DNA from: Sphingomonadales bacterium
GTDB taxonomy: Bacteria > Pseudomonadota > Alphaproteobacteria > SMXS01
NCBI GenBank assembly: GCA_022844405.1
Contig: JALHLV010000006.1
Span: 1 to 64,000 of the forward strand
DNA length: 64,000 nucleotides
Reading direction: 5' to 3'
The position numbers were made by a program, and so were the translations under genes. This document shows, one piece after another, positions 8,999 to 17,128 of the stretch. Under the pieces are notes generated by a model. That model was not told the origin of the DNA. It ran no database searches and saw only the letters and a list, made by a program, of their open reading frames with translations. The first letter of the stretch is position 1; every line of letters starts with the position of its first letter.

Positions 8999-10354
8999 TT
9001 ACCGCATCGCCAGCAGTTCGCCGTCGTCGCCCATCAGATAGAGCGTGCCGTTCGCGACCACAGGTCCGATGTAGTTCTTCTTGCTGGGAATCTCGACGCC
9101 GCCGAGGAACTCGCCGGTATAGGGCGAGAACGATGCCAGCATGCCGTCATTGGTGACGACCAGCAGGCGGTCGCCCGCCAGCACCGGGCCGGTCCAGGTA
9201 ATCAGCGCCTTCTTCTTGTTGTTCTTCTTGTAGCGCAGCATGTCGGTGACCCACTTGGCCTTGCCGGTGCGGCGCGACAGGCACATGAGCTGGTTGTCGG
9301 CGGTCACCACGTAGAGATAGTCGCCCGCCACCCAGATACTCTGGGCGCTGGGAACGTCGTTTTCCCAAAGCCGCGAGCCGGTGGTCAGGTCGATGGCGGC
9401 CATGCGGCCGGAATGGCCCACGGCGAACACCGAACCACGGTCGATCACCGGCGAGCCGTCGATGTCGTTGAGCGTCGACAGCGCGGTCATGCGGCCGACG
9501 CGGGTGAGCGAGTCCGCCCAGGCGACGCGGCCGTTGCTCGATTGCAGCGCGAACAACTCCCCCGACGAGAATGCGGCGACGACCGTGCCGCCGATCACCG
9601 CGGGGCTGGCCGAGCCGACCAGGCCCGCGGCCTCGGCGATGGCGACGTGCTGCCAGACCGTGGCGCCGGTGTCGGCGTTGAGCGCGTAGAGCTGGTTGTC
9701 GTGGGTGGTGACGAAGACGAAGCCCTCCGAGGCGGTCGGCGCGCCGCGCAGCGCCACGTCGAACTTCACCCGCCACAACTCGCCGCCGGAGCGCGGATCG
9801 AGGGCCAGTGCCTCACCGGTGCCAAGGGTGACGTAGAGCTTGCCGTTGTCGTAGGCAATGCCGCCGCCCGACGCGGTATCTTCCTTTTCCTTGTCTTTGG
9901 GCGCCTTCAGCCGCTGGCGCCACGCCACGGCGCCGCTGTCGGCGCTGAACGCGGATACTTCCCAGCCCGAACCAAGGGCGAACACCATGCCCTGGGCGAC
10001 CACCGGCTGCGACACCAGGTTGCGGTTGGCCGTGGAGCCTTCCACACGGGCGCGCCAGGCGATCCGCGGCGACGGCCCGAGCGCCAGATGATGCATCGCG
10101 TGGCTGGCATAGCCGCCGGCCTGCGGCCATTCCGGGTTGGCGAAGGGCTGCGGCAGCGTCACCGGCACCGCCTTCAGCGCCTCGTCGGGCGTGACCACGT
10201 CGTTCAGCTCGACGATGGGCTTGCGCTCGCCTTCGAGCACGATCTTCTTTTCCTTGTTTCCACAGGCGGACAGCAGCGCGACGAGCGCGACCGCGGTGAC
10301 GGCGGTCCAGCCCACGCTGCGCGTGTAACCGGAATTGCGACGGGACATCGGCAT
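8999..10354 (-). CDS. bamB: Outer-membrane assembly lipoprotein BamB-like (PQQ beta-propeller)
   Basis: BamB is a lipoprotein of the BAM complex that inserts outer-membrane beta-barrel proteins. From ATG 10354 the 451-residue product has an N-terminal hydrophobic segment and lipobox LLSAC (C31), then repeated propeller blades with PQQ-like patterns such as [20 protein letters not shown] and [19 protein letters not shown] 10348 and a GTG at 10366 are alternative starts. It sits ten bases upstream of der, as in many proteobacteria. Confidence 0.88.
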   Translation of the reverse strand: MPMSRRNSGYTRSVGWTAVTAVALVALLSACGNKEKKIVLEGERKPIVELNDVVTPDEALKAVPVTLPQPFANPEWPQAGGYASHAMHHLALGPSPRIAWRARVEGSTANRNLVSQPVVAQGMVFALGSGWEVSAFSADSGAVAWRQRLKAPKDKEKEDTASGGGIAYDNGKLYVTLGTGEALALDPRSGGELWRVKFDVALRGAPTASEGFVFVTTHDNQLYALNADTGATVWQHVAIAEAAGLVGSASPAVIGGTVVAAFSSGELFALQSSNGRVAWADSLTRVGRMTALSTLNDIDGSPVIDRGSVFAVGHSGRMAAIDLTTGSRLWENDVPSAQSIWVAGDYLYVVTADNQLMCLSRRTGKAKWVTDMLRYKKNNKKKALITWTGPVLAGDRLLVVTNDGMLASFSPYTGEFLGGVEIPSKKNYIGPVVANGTLYLMGDDGELLAMR

Positions 10355-10366
10355 CAGGCGCACCAC

Positions 10367-11050
10367 CTACTTGGTCTTGTTTTCAGTCTTGATTTCGTCG
10401 GCCGGCACGCCGAGGACGGCCAGCATCTGCTGCGCCCTCATCGTGAAGCCGGAATCGGCCGGCGCCTTCTCCAGCAGTTCCTTGAACGTCTTCACCGCGG
10501 CCTCGCGCTGACCCATCTTGTACTGATTCAGTCCCCGGAGCTCCTCGACCGACAGGTGCCAGACATTGTCCTCGCCGGACATGGCCTGAGTCCGCTTCTC
10601 CAGCTCCGGCCCGCCGCCGCTTTCCAGCAGCAGCGACGCGGCATAATAGCCCGCCAGGTCGCGGTAGACCTTGTCGACGCCGGCATCCGCCGCGATTGCG
10701 TCGTAGGTGGCCTGGGCAGCCTTCGTGTCCCTGGCCTGGTTCTGCAGCTCGGCGATACGGAAGCGTGCCAGCAGGCCGTAGCTGTCCGAGCCGCCGTCCT
10801 TGGCGACCGCCTGCAGCTTGGGCAGGGCGTCAGCGGGCTTGCCTTCGTCCACCAGCGCCACCGCCGCGTCGAAGGCATCGCCCTGCGCTGCGTGCTCGAT
10901 CCGCTTCTGGTCCTCGAGGTAGCGGTATCCCGCGACGAGGCCAATGGCCAGGACGATGACGGCCGCCAGGTACTTTCCATAGCGCTTCAGGAAAGTGAAG
11001 ATCTGCTCTTGGCGGACTTCTTCATCGACTTCGCGGAAGATGTCGCTCAC
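10367..11050 (-). CDS. Tetratricopeptide-repeat inner-membrane protein (YfgM-like)
   Basis: The 227-residue product has a short cytoplasmic start (MSDIFREVDEEVRQEQIFTF), one membrane segment near residues 27-45, then a periplasmic alpha-helical TPR-like region rich in alanine. This is the architecture of YfgM-type proteins associated with the Sec translocon and periplasmic folding factors. It lies directly upstream of bamB and der, the usual position. The exact role here is inferred from family and context. Confidence 0.85.
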   Translation of the reverse strand: MSDIFREVDEEVRQEQIFTFLKRYGKYLAAVIVLAIGLVAGYRYLEDQKRIEHAAQGDAFDAAVALVDEGKPADALPKLQAVAKDGGSDSYGLLARFRIAELQNQARDTKAAQATYDAIAADAGVDKVYRDLAGYYAASLLLESGGGPELEKRTQAMSGEDNVWHLSVEELRGLNQYKMGQREAAVKTFKELLEKAPADSGFTMRAQQMLAVLGVPADEIKTENKTK

Positions 11051-11142
11051 TCAGGAACCTCCTACTCGGGAACGGGCGGCTACCTTAGCTTGCGGCCCGT
11101 GGGTTCGCAAACGCTGAGGCGGCCGGGAAGCGTGTCGCGGGG

Positions 11143-11958
11143 CTAATCCCGCATGGAATATGTATGCTCGCGCGCCGGGAAACGCCGGGCTCTGACTTCT
11201 TCGGCATAGTGGGCCGCCGCCTCGTCGATCGCCGCGCCCCATTCGGCATAGCGCTTGACGAAGGTCGGCGTGGTCGCGAACAGGCCGATCATGTCTTCCG
11301 TGACCAGGATCTGGCCGTCCGTCCCCGCCCCGCCGCCGATGCCAATGACCACGTTGGCCACGCTCTGGGTGACCTTCTCGCCCAGTTCGGCGGCGACCGC
11401 CTCCAGCACCGTGGCGAAGGCGCCCGCGTCGGCGACGGCCTTGGCGTCGGCGATCACGTCTTCCCACTCGACGCGGTGCCGGCCCTTCGCCGCATAGCCA
11501 TGCATGTTCACCTTCTGCGGCTGCAGCCCCACATGCGCCATCACCGGGATGCCGCGCTGAACGAGGAATTCGATGGTCGGCGCCATGACCCGGCCGCCCT
11601 CCAGCTTGACCGCCGCGCAGCCGGTCTCGCGCATGATCCGCGCGGCGTTGAGGAACGCCTGCTCGGCCGAGGCCTCGTAGCTGCCGAACGGCATATCGAC
11701 GACGATGCAGGCGCGCGGCGCGCCGCGCATCACCGCCTGGCCGTGCAGAATCATCATCTCCATGGTAACGCCGACCGTGTTGGGCAGGCCATGGATCACC
11801 ATGCCGACGGAATCGCCCACCAGCAGCAGGTCCACGTAAGGATCAAGCAACTGCGCGACGAGCGCCGTATAGGCGGTCAGGCAGACCACCGGCTCCTTGC
11901 CCTTGCGCGCCGCGATGTCGCGTACCGTGACGTTGCGTTCTTTCTCGAACTTGGACAT
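11143..11958 (-). CDS. panB: 3-methyl-2-oxobutanoate hydroxymethyltransferase PanB
   Basis: PanB transfers a hydroxymethyl group from methylene-tetrahydrofolate to 2-oxoisovalerate, the first committed step to pantothenate. The 271-residue product shows [42 protein letters not shown] and AHVGLQPQ, all hallmark segments. I chose ATG 11958 ([15 protein letters not shown]) because the in-frame extension to 12039 is basic and not family-like. panC is not adjacent. Confidence 0.95.
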   Translation of the reverse strand: MSKFEKERNVTVRDIAARKGKEPVVCLTAYTALVAQLLDPYVDLLLVGDSVGMVIHGLPNTVGVTMEMMILHGQAVMRGAPRACIVVDMPFGSYEASAEQAFLNAARIMRETGCAAVKLEGGRVMAPTIEFLVQRGIPVMAHVGLQPQKVNMHGYAAKGRHRVEWEDVIADAKAVADAGAFATVLEAVAAELGEKVTQSVANVVIGIGGGAGTDGQILVTEDMIGLFATTPTFVKRYAEWGAAIDEAAAHYAEEVRARRFPAREHTYSMRD

Positions 11959-12061
11959 GCCTTCTTCCCGTTCGCCTTTGCTCGTCCGCTCGGTTTGAAC
12001 GTCCGGCGCCTTCATAGCACCTGAGCGCCGGCGCTCCAATGAAGATGACCGATCTGGCAGC

Positions 12062-12090
12062 TTGACACGCGCAGGCGGGTTTATTATTTA
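12062..12090 (+). promoter_or_regulatory. Sigma-70-type promoter of the arsR-SRPBCC operon
   Basis: TTGACA at 12062-12067 is a perfect -35, followed by a 17-base spacer and TATTTA at 12085-12090 as -10. The expected transcription start is near 12097, just before ATG 12125. The -10 overlaps the first of two palindromic repeats, an ideal repressor arrangement. Confidence 0.65.
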
Positions 12091-12118
12091 ACCAAAAGGT
12101 AATTTAACCTTTCGGTAA
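12088..12118. promoter_or_regulatory. Two tandem ArsR operators
   Basis: Two 15-base copies, TTAACC-AAAA-GGTAA (12088-12102) and TTAACC-TTTC-GGTAA (12104-12118), repeat every 16 bases. Each has the inverted core ACC-N4-GGT. They cover the -10 region and the likely start site, immediately upstream of the arsR-type gene, so autorepression is the simplest reading. Their in-phase spacing suggests side-by-side binding of dimers. Confidence 0.6.
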
Positions 12119-12124
12119 AATTCC

Positions 12125-12472
12125 ATGCCCGCCGACCGTCTCAGCGTCACCTTCTCCGCCCTCGCCGACCCGACCAGGCGCGCCATCCTGGCGCGCCTTA
12201 CCCTGGGCGAGGCGTCGGTGACCGAGCTGGCCGAGCCCTTCGACATGACCATGCCCGCCATCACCAAGCACCTCAAGGTGCTCGAGCGCGCCGGTCTGGT
12301 CGCCCGCGGGCGCGCGGCGCAGTGGCGGCCGGTCAGGCTGGAGGCCGAGCCGCTGCGCGAGGTGTCGGGCTGGCTGCAGAACTACCGCCGGTTCTGGGAC
12401 GAGAGCCTCGACCGCCTCGACGACTATCTCCAGGCCATCCAGAAGGGAGACCCCGATGCCGGACGTCACTGA
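12125..12472 (+). CDS. ArsR/SmtB family transcriptional repressor
   Basis: This 115-residue winged-helix protein has the ArsR pattern FSALADPTRRAILARLTLGEASVTELA and the recognition helix MTMPAITKHLKVLERAGLV. No cysteine metal-binding box is present, so it is of the metal-independent (SdpR-like) group often paired with SRPBCC/AHSA1 genes. It overlaps the next gene by 17 bases and probably controls the whole downstream operon through the tandem operators at 12088-12118. Confidence 0.92.
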   Translation: MPADRLSVTFSALADPTRRAILARLTLGEASVTELAEPFDMTMPAITKHLKVLERAGLVARGRAAQWRPVRLEAEPLREVSGWLQNYRRFWDESLDRLDDYLQAIQKGDPDAGRH

Positions 12473-12974
12473 AGCGGTCGAGAGCAACCTGATCATCACC
12501 CGCGTGCTCGACGCGCCGCGCGGCCTGGTCTGGAAGGCCTTTTCCCAGGGCGAGCACCTCGCCCGCTGGTGGGGACCGAAAGGTTTCACCTGGGTGAGCG
12601 GTACCCTCGACTTTCGCCCCGGCGGCCGCTTCCATTACTGCATGCGGGGCGACGACGGCTACGAGCTGTGGGGCAAGTTCGAGTACCGCGAAATCGAGGA
12701 GCCGTCGCGCATCGCGTGGCTCAATTCATTCTCTGATCCGGAAGGTGGCACCATCCGTGCGCCGTTCATGGCGGATTTCCCGCTACGGGTCCTGAACGTC
12801 ATGACCTTCCGGGAAGACGGCGATCGCACCCTGCTGCGCCTGCAAAGCGCGCCGCTCGACGCCACCGGCGCCGAATGGGCTGTTTTCAAGGGGATGCATG
12901 CCTCCATGCAGCAGGGCTTCGGCGGCACATTCGATCAACTCGACACCGTTCTCGCAGAACTTCAAAGCCGGTAA
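12456..12974 (+). CDS. SRPBCC (AHSA1-like) domain protein 1
   Basis: The 172-residue product has the START-like fold of the Aha1 C-terminal family: it opens with ITRVLDAPRGLVWKAFSQGE, then LARWWGPKGFT and LDFRPGGRF. These proteins form a hydrophobic ligand cavity; the ligand is unknown. The 17-base overlap with arsR implies coupled translation. It is the first of four such proteins in a row. Confidence 0.88.
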   Translation: MPDVTEAVESNLIITRVLDAPRGLVWKAFSQGEHLARWWGPKGFTWVSGTLDFRPGGRFHYCMRGDDGYELWGKFEYREIEEPSRIAWLNSFSDPEGGTIRAPFMADFPLRVLNVMTFREDGDRTLLRLQSAPLDATGAEWAVFKGMHASMQQGFGGTFDQLDTVLAELQSR

Positions 12975-13001
12975 TCCGACCTCGCAACCAAGGGGATTTT
13001 A

Positions 13002-13463
13002 ATGACCTCCCATGATCATGAACTCGTTCTGACCCGCCTGATCGACGCACCCCGCGCCAAGTTGTTCCGCTGCTGGACCGAGCCGGAGCTGATGAAACAG
13101 TGGTTTGTGCCCTCGCCCTGGACCCTCGCCAGGGCCGAGATCGACCTGCGGCCCGGCGGCAGCAGCCTGGTCGTCATGCGCGATCCCGAGGGCAATGAGT
13201 ATCCGAACCCGGGCATCTACCTGGAAGTGGTAAAGGACGAGAAGCTGGTCTTCACCGACGCCTATGTCTCGGCGTGGCAGCCGTCGGAGAAGCCGTTCAT
13301 GACCGCCATCGTCACCTTCGAGGATGAAGCCGGCAAGACTCGCTACACCGCCCGCGCGCTGCATTGGACAGCCGAGGACCGGAAGACCCATGAGGAAATG
13401 GGCTTTCACGAAGGCTGGGGCAAATGCGCCGACCAGCTCGCCGCGCTGGCCGCGAAGATTTGA
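13002..13463 (+). CDS. SRPBCC (AHSA1-like) domain protein 2
   Basis: This 153-residue paralogue shows LVLTRLIDAPRAKLFRCWTE, LMKQWFVPSPWT and IDLRPGGSS in the order expected of the family. An AGGGG ribosome site precedes ATG 13002. It is clearly diverged from its neighbours, so the cluster is not a recent tandem duplication. Role: likely binding of a small hydrophobic molecule, unproven. Confidence 0.87.
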   Translation: MTSHDHELVLTRLIDAPRAKLFRCWTEPELMKQWFVPSPWTLARAEIDLRPGGSSLVVMRDPEGNEYPNPGIYLEVVKDEKLVFTDAYVSAWQPSEKPFMTAIVTFEDEAGKTRYTARALHWTAEDRKTHEEMGFHEGWGKCADQLAALAAKI

Positions 13464-13474
13464 GGAGAACCGCC

Positions 13475-13945
13475 ATGGACAAGCAGATGACACGGCTGCC
13501 GCATCAGGATGTGCTGATCGACCGCCGCTTCGCCGCGCCGCGCGCCCTGGTCTTCAAGGCGTGGACCGATCCGGCCATGATGGCCAACTGGTGGGGGCCG
13601 AAGCACTTCACCAACCCGGTCTGCCGGGTCGACGCCCGGCCCGGCGGCGAAATCTACATCGTGATGCGCGCGCCGGACGGAAACGATTACCCCATGCAGG
13701 GCTGGTTCCACCAGGTCGTCGACGGCGAGCGCATCGTGTTCGCCGACAAGGCGGTGAGTCCGGAAGGCGTGCTGCAGCTGGAGGGCGTGTCGATCATCGA
13801 CTTCGCCGACGACGGCGACGGCACCGCGGTCACCGTGTGGAGCAGCGCCATCGGCTTCGTCGAGGAAGCGCCGCAAATGCTCGCCGGCATGAACGAGGGG
13901 TGGTCGCAAAGTCTTGACCGACTGCGCGAATTGCTGGCCAACTGA
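13475..13945 (+). CDS. SRPBCC (AHSA1-like) domain protein 3
   Basis: The 156-residue product has VLIDRRFAAPRALVFKAWTD, MMANWWGPKHFTNP and DARPGGEIYI. ATG 13475 is preceded by GAGGAG at a good distance, which decides the start against an upstream in-frame extension. It is closest in pattern to protein 2 and again lacks any extra domain. Confidence 0.87.
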   Translation: MDKQMTRLPHQDVLIDRRFAAPRALVFKAWTDPAMMANWWGPKHFTNPVCRVDARPGGEIYIVMRAPDGNDYPMQGWFHQVVDGERIVFADKAVSPEGVLQLEGVSIIDFADDGDGTAVTVWSSAIGFVEEAPQMLAGMNEGWSQSLDRLRELLAN

Positions 13946-13955
13946 GGTGACACCG

Positions 13956-14525
13956 ATGAACGCCCTGACCCGGGACCAACCGCCACGCCGGAGACGTGCC
14001 ATGTGGATTATCCTTGCCGTCGTCGTTGCCCTGATCGCCGCCGCGCTGATCTACGCCGCGACCAGGCCCGACACGTTCCGGGTCGCGCGCAGCGCCACGG
14101 TGAACGCGCCGCCCGAGGCGATCTATCCGATGATCGCCGACTTCCACCGCTGGACCGAATGGTCGCCCTACGAAGCGCTCGACGCCGACCTGCAGCGCAG
14201 CTATGGCGGCACCGAGAACGGTGTGGGCGCGACCTATGCCTGGGAAGGCAAGAAAGCGGGAGCCGGCCGAATGGAGATCGTCGACGTCACGCCGCCGAAC
14301 CTGATTTCCATCAAGCTGGACTTCACCAAGCCCTTCGTGGCCAGCAACATGGCCGAGTTCTCCATGCGGCCCGAGGCCGGCGGCACCGCCGTGACCTGGT
14401 CCATGACCGGCAAGCAGAACCCGATGTCCAAGGTTATGGGAGTCTTTTTCAGCATGGACAAGTTCGTCGGACGGGATTTCGAGACCGGCCTCGCCAATAT
14501 CAAGAGGAACGCCGAGCGTTCGTAA
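13956..14525 (+). CDS. Membrane-anchored SRPBCC protein
   Basis: From ATG 13956 the 189-residue protein has a basic start (RRRRAMW), one membrane segment near residues 16-34, then a polyketide-cyclase/SRPBCC domain (ARSATVNAPPEAIYPMIADF, WTEWSPYEALD). The anchor places the domain outside the cytoplasmic membrane, unlike the three preceding paralogues. The pattern GGTENGVGATYAWEG is typical of this subgroup. Confidence 0.85.
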   Translation: MNALTRDQPPRRRRAMWIILAVVVALIAAALIYAATRPDTFRVARSATVNAPPEAIYPMIADFHRWTEWSPYEALDADLQRSYGGTENGVGATYAWEGKKAGAGRMEIVDVTPPNLISIKLDFTKPFVASNMAEFSMRPEAGGTAVTWSMTGKQNPMSKVMGVFFSMDKFVGRDFETGLANIKRNAERS

Positions 14526-14541
14526 ACCGGGAGAGAGCAGA

Positions 14542-15204
14542 ATGAGAAGATTGCTGGCCGCCTGCGCCATCGTTGTCATGACGTCCGCCGCCGCCATTTC
14601 CGCCGAAGACAAGGCGCCGCCGCCATCGGCCCCGCCGGTGCCGGCGGGCGCCTACACGCTGGACAAGTCCCATGCCAGCCTGACCTTCATGGTCAACCAT
14701 CTCGGCTTTTCGAACTACACCGCCCAGTTCACCCGCTTCGACGCCACGCTGCAGTTCGATCCGGCGACGCCGGCGGCGGCCACGGTCGAGGCCACCATCG
14801 ACGCCAATTCCCTCGAGCTGCCCTCGCCGCCCGCCGGCTTCACCGAGACGATGAAGGGCCCGCAGTGGCTCGATACGGCGAAGTACCCGACCATCACCTT
14901 CAAGTCCACGAAGGTGGAGCCCGCCGGCGGCAACAAGGCGAAGATCACGGGCGATTTCACCCTGCACGGCGTGACCAGGCCGGTGACGTTCGACGCCAGC
15001 TTCAACGGCGGCTACGCCGGTCATCCCATGGACCCGAACGCCCGTATCGGCTTTTCGGCCGAGGGCACGTTCAAACGGTCCGATTTCGGCATCGCCTACG
15101 GCGTTCCGGCGCCCGGCACGACCATGGGCGTCGGCGACGAGATCAAGGTCATGATCGAGGCCGAGTTCACCGGCCCGCCGCTGGCCGGCGCCACGAAGAA
15201 GTAA
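14542..15204 (+). CDS. YceI-family periplasmic protein
   Basis: YceI proteins are lipocalin-like periplasmic proteins that bind polyisoprenoid chains. The 220-residue product has a signal peptide ending around AAAISAED, then the domain start AYTLDKSHASLTFMVNHLG, and the characteristic FTLHGVTRPVTFDASFNG near residue 145. It is 17 bases downstream of the anchored SRPBCC gene and probably in the same operon, grouping several hydrophobic-ligand proteins. Confidence 0.9.
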   Translation: MRRLLAACAIVVMTSAAAISAEDKAPPPSAPPVPAGAYTLDKSHASLTFMVNHLGFSNYTAQFTRFDATLQFDPATPAAATVEATIDANSLELPSPPAGFTETMKGPQWLDTAKYPTITFKSTKVEPAGGNKAKITGDFTLHGVTRPVTFDASFNGGYAGHPMDPNARIGFSAEGTFKRSDFGIAYGVPAPGTTMGVGDEIKVMIEAEFTGPPLAGATKK

Positions 15205-15212
15205 TCTGTTCA

Positions 15213-16412
15213 ATGGCTTCCGGACTGTCTTTAAAACGCTTCGGCCGGGTGGCCGAAGCGCTGCGGGAACGGTCGGCGCGCGGTGAGATCGCGGGCGGCA
15301 TCGCCCTAGTAGAGCGCCACGGTGAACGCACGGTGGCGTTGGCCGGCGTGATGGACCTGGCGGATGGCCGCCCCATGGCCCGCGACACCATCTTCCGCGT
15401 CGCCTCGGTCACCAAGCCGCTGACGGCGGTCGCCGCCATGATCCTGGTCGAGGAGACGCGCCTGCATCTCGACGACCCGGTGGACCAGTTCCTGCCCGAG
15501 CTGGCGGACCGCCGCGTGCTGCGGTCGCTCGACGGGTCTCTGGCCGATACGGTGGCGGCCGATCGCGCCATTACGCTGCGCGACCTGCTTACCTTCCGTG
15601 CCGGGCTCGGCGCGGTCATGGCCATGCCCGGGACCCATCCGATCCAGCGGGCCATGGAGGATGCTGGTGTCGGGCCCGGCCCGGTGCCGTGCCAGATCCC
15701 GCCCGACGAGTTCATGCGGCGGATCGGCGCCCTGCCCCTGATCCACCAGCCGGGCGAGCGGTGGATGTATCACACTGCCGCCGACATCCTGGGCGTTCTG
15801 ATCGCCCGCGCCAGCGGCATGGACCTCGGAGAGTTCATGCGGCAACGGCTGTTCGAGCCGCTGGGCATGAAGGACACGGATTTCAGCGTGCCCGGCGGCA
15901 AGCTCGACCGGTTCGCCACCTGCTACGTCCGAGACGAAAGCGGCGCCCTCGCCGTCTGGGATACGCCGCGCGGCGGCATGTGGAGCAGCCCGCCTGCGTT
16001 TCCCTCCGGCGGCGGCGGGCTGGTGTCGACCGCCGACGATCTTGCCGCGTTCGGGCGCATGATGCTGAATATGGGGGCCGTCCCCGGCGGCCGCATCCTG
16101 TCGCGGCCGGCGGTGGAACTGATGACCACCGACCACATCACACCCGCGCAGAAGGCCGCGTCGTTCTTCTATCCGGGTTTTTGGGACAGCCAGGGCTGGG
16201 GCTTCGGCATGTCCGTCGTCACACGGCGCGACGGCGTCGCGGCCTCGCCTGGCCGCTACGGCTGGGATGGCGGCTACGGCACCACTCTGGCCATCGACCC
16301 GCGCGAGGACCTGGTCGCGGTGTTTCTGATGCAGCGGGTGATGACGGGACCCGACGATTTCCGGATCAACGAGGATTTCCTGACGTTGACGTATTCCGCC
16401 CTCGACGACTGA
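15213..16412 (+). CDS. Beta-lactamase-fold serine hydrolase (class C/esterase type)
   Basis: This 399-residue protein belongs to the AmpC-like serine hydrolases that act as esterases, peptidases or lactamases. The catalytic SVTK (S-x-x-K) is near residue 67 and the family context QPGERWMYHTAADILG gives the Y-x-N-like motif as YHT. No signal peptide is evident, so a cytoplasmic esterase is likelier than a beta-lactamase. It starts nine bases after the YceI gene and ends the operon. Confidence 0.87.
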   Translation: MASGLSLKRFGRVAEALRERSARGEIAGGIALVERHGERTVALAGVMDLADGRPMARDTIFRVASVTKPLTAVAAMILVEETRLHLDDPVDQFLPELADRRVLRSLDGSLADTVAADRAITLRDLLTFRAGLGAVMAMPGTHPIQRAMEDAGVGPGPVPCQIPPDEFMRRIGALPLIHQPGERWMYHTAADILGVLIARASGMDLGEFMRQRLFEPLGMKDTDFSVPGGKLDRFATCYVRDESGALAVWDTPRGGMWSSPPAFPSGGGGLVSTADDLAAFGRMMLNMGAVPGGRILSRPAVELMTTDHITPAQKAASFFYPGFWDSQGWGFGMSVVTRRDGVAASPGRYGWDGGYGTTLAIDPREDLVAVFLMQRVMTGPDDFRINEDFLTLTYSALDD

Positions 16413-16814
16413 CGAGGGGAGGTTGCTGACCTCGACGCCAACGCCGGAATCCTCGTTCCCGTGCGGCCCGATCCGGCAGAACCGCCAGGTACACCGGATA
16501 GGCCGGCGCGCAGGCCATGCCGGAAAAGCCGGGTTGTCGTCGATCACACGGCATGTCTGGAACATATCAGGAACATTGATGACATTGGAGCCGGCTTTCG
16601 CGCGCCCGAGCGGACCAGAACGATGCGCGGTTCCTGTTGGTCATAGAATCGTCATTGAGTCACGCGGACACAAGTGGCAGAGTGAATATGCGGGAGGACT
16701 ACAATATCTACGGCCGGATCGCCTTCGGGTTCCGGCCCGGTTTTGCCGAGTGGAAGCACGACCCTCGCCGTTAAGTGCCGTCTGCCTTGAATTCAACCGG
16801 GGAGAAGAACGCAC
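16413..16814. other. Intergenic stretch without a convincing gene
   Basis: About 400 bases separate the serine hydrolase from the small secreted protein. Open frames here have no family likeness. A 28-codon frame at 16688-16774 (MREDYNIYGRIAFGFRPGFA at its start) is the only coding-looking piece, without a clear ribosome site. I see no tRNA, strong hairpin or repeat. Confidence 0.4.
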
Positions 16815-17120
16815 ATGACTTCACGAGCCATCATCCTGAGCATCGCCGGAGTATTGGCCATCGCGGTCGCCAGCCCCGCGCCGGCGGCACCGGTCGCCGC
16901 GTCCGAGATGGGCGCCTATTGCCGCGCCCAGGCGGCCAAGACATTCGGCGCCCGGCCCACCTATGTGAAATCCACCAGGGCCATGCCGGCCGCGGATGGT
17001 TCGGCGACCGTCAGCGGCAACTACGAGGACGGCGAAGGTCATACCAAGCACTTCAAGTGCCGCTACGACGCGAAGGGCAACTTCCTCGACGTGAAGCCCG
17101 CCGCGGCGCCCAAGAAGTAG
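16815..17120 (+). CDS. Small secreted protein of unknown function
   Basis: The 101-residue product has a signal peptide (hydrophobic residues 5-22, likely cleavage after APAA). The mature part has two cysteines (YCRAQ and FKCRY) that could form one disulfide. A GGGGAG ribosome site precedes ATG 16815. I recognise no family; it is probably periplasmic. Confidence 0.6.
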   Translation: MTSRAIILSIAGVLAIAVASPAPAAPVAASEMGAYCRAQAAKTFGARPTYVKSTRAMPAADGSATVSGNYEDGEGHTKHFKCRYDAKGNFLDVKPAAAPKK

Positions 17121-17128
17121 GCCGGCCG

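Noticed and set aside
8630-11146. Very long + strand open frame opposite der, bamB and the TPR gene
   Set aside because: It is the antisense reading of three well-recognised genes; its product has no family likeness. GC-rich codon use keeps such frames open.
13002-13945. Recent tandem duplication of SRPBCC genes
   Set aside because: The three cytoplasmic paralogues share the fold pattern only; nucleotide sequences are too diverged.
16423-16818. 131-codon open frame in the gap before the small secreted protein
   Set aside because: No family likeness, poor start context, and it overlaps the next gene's start.
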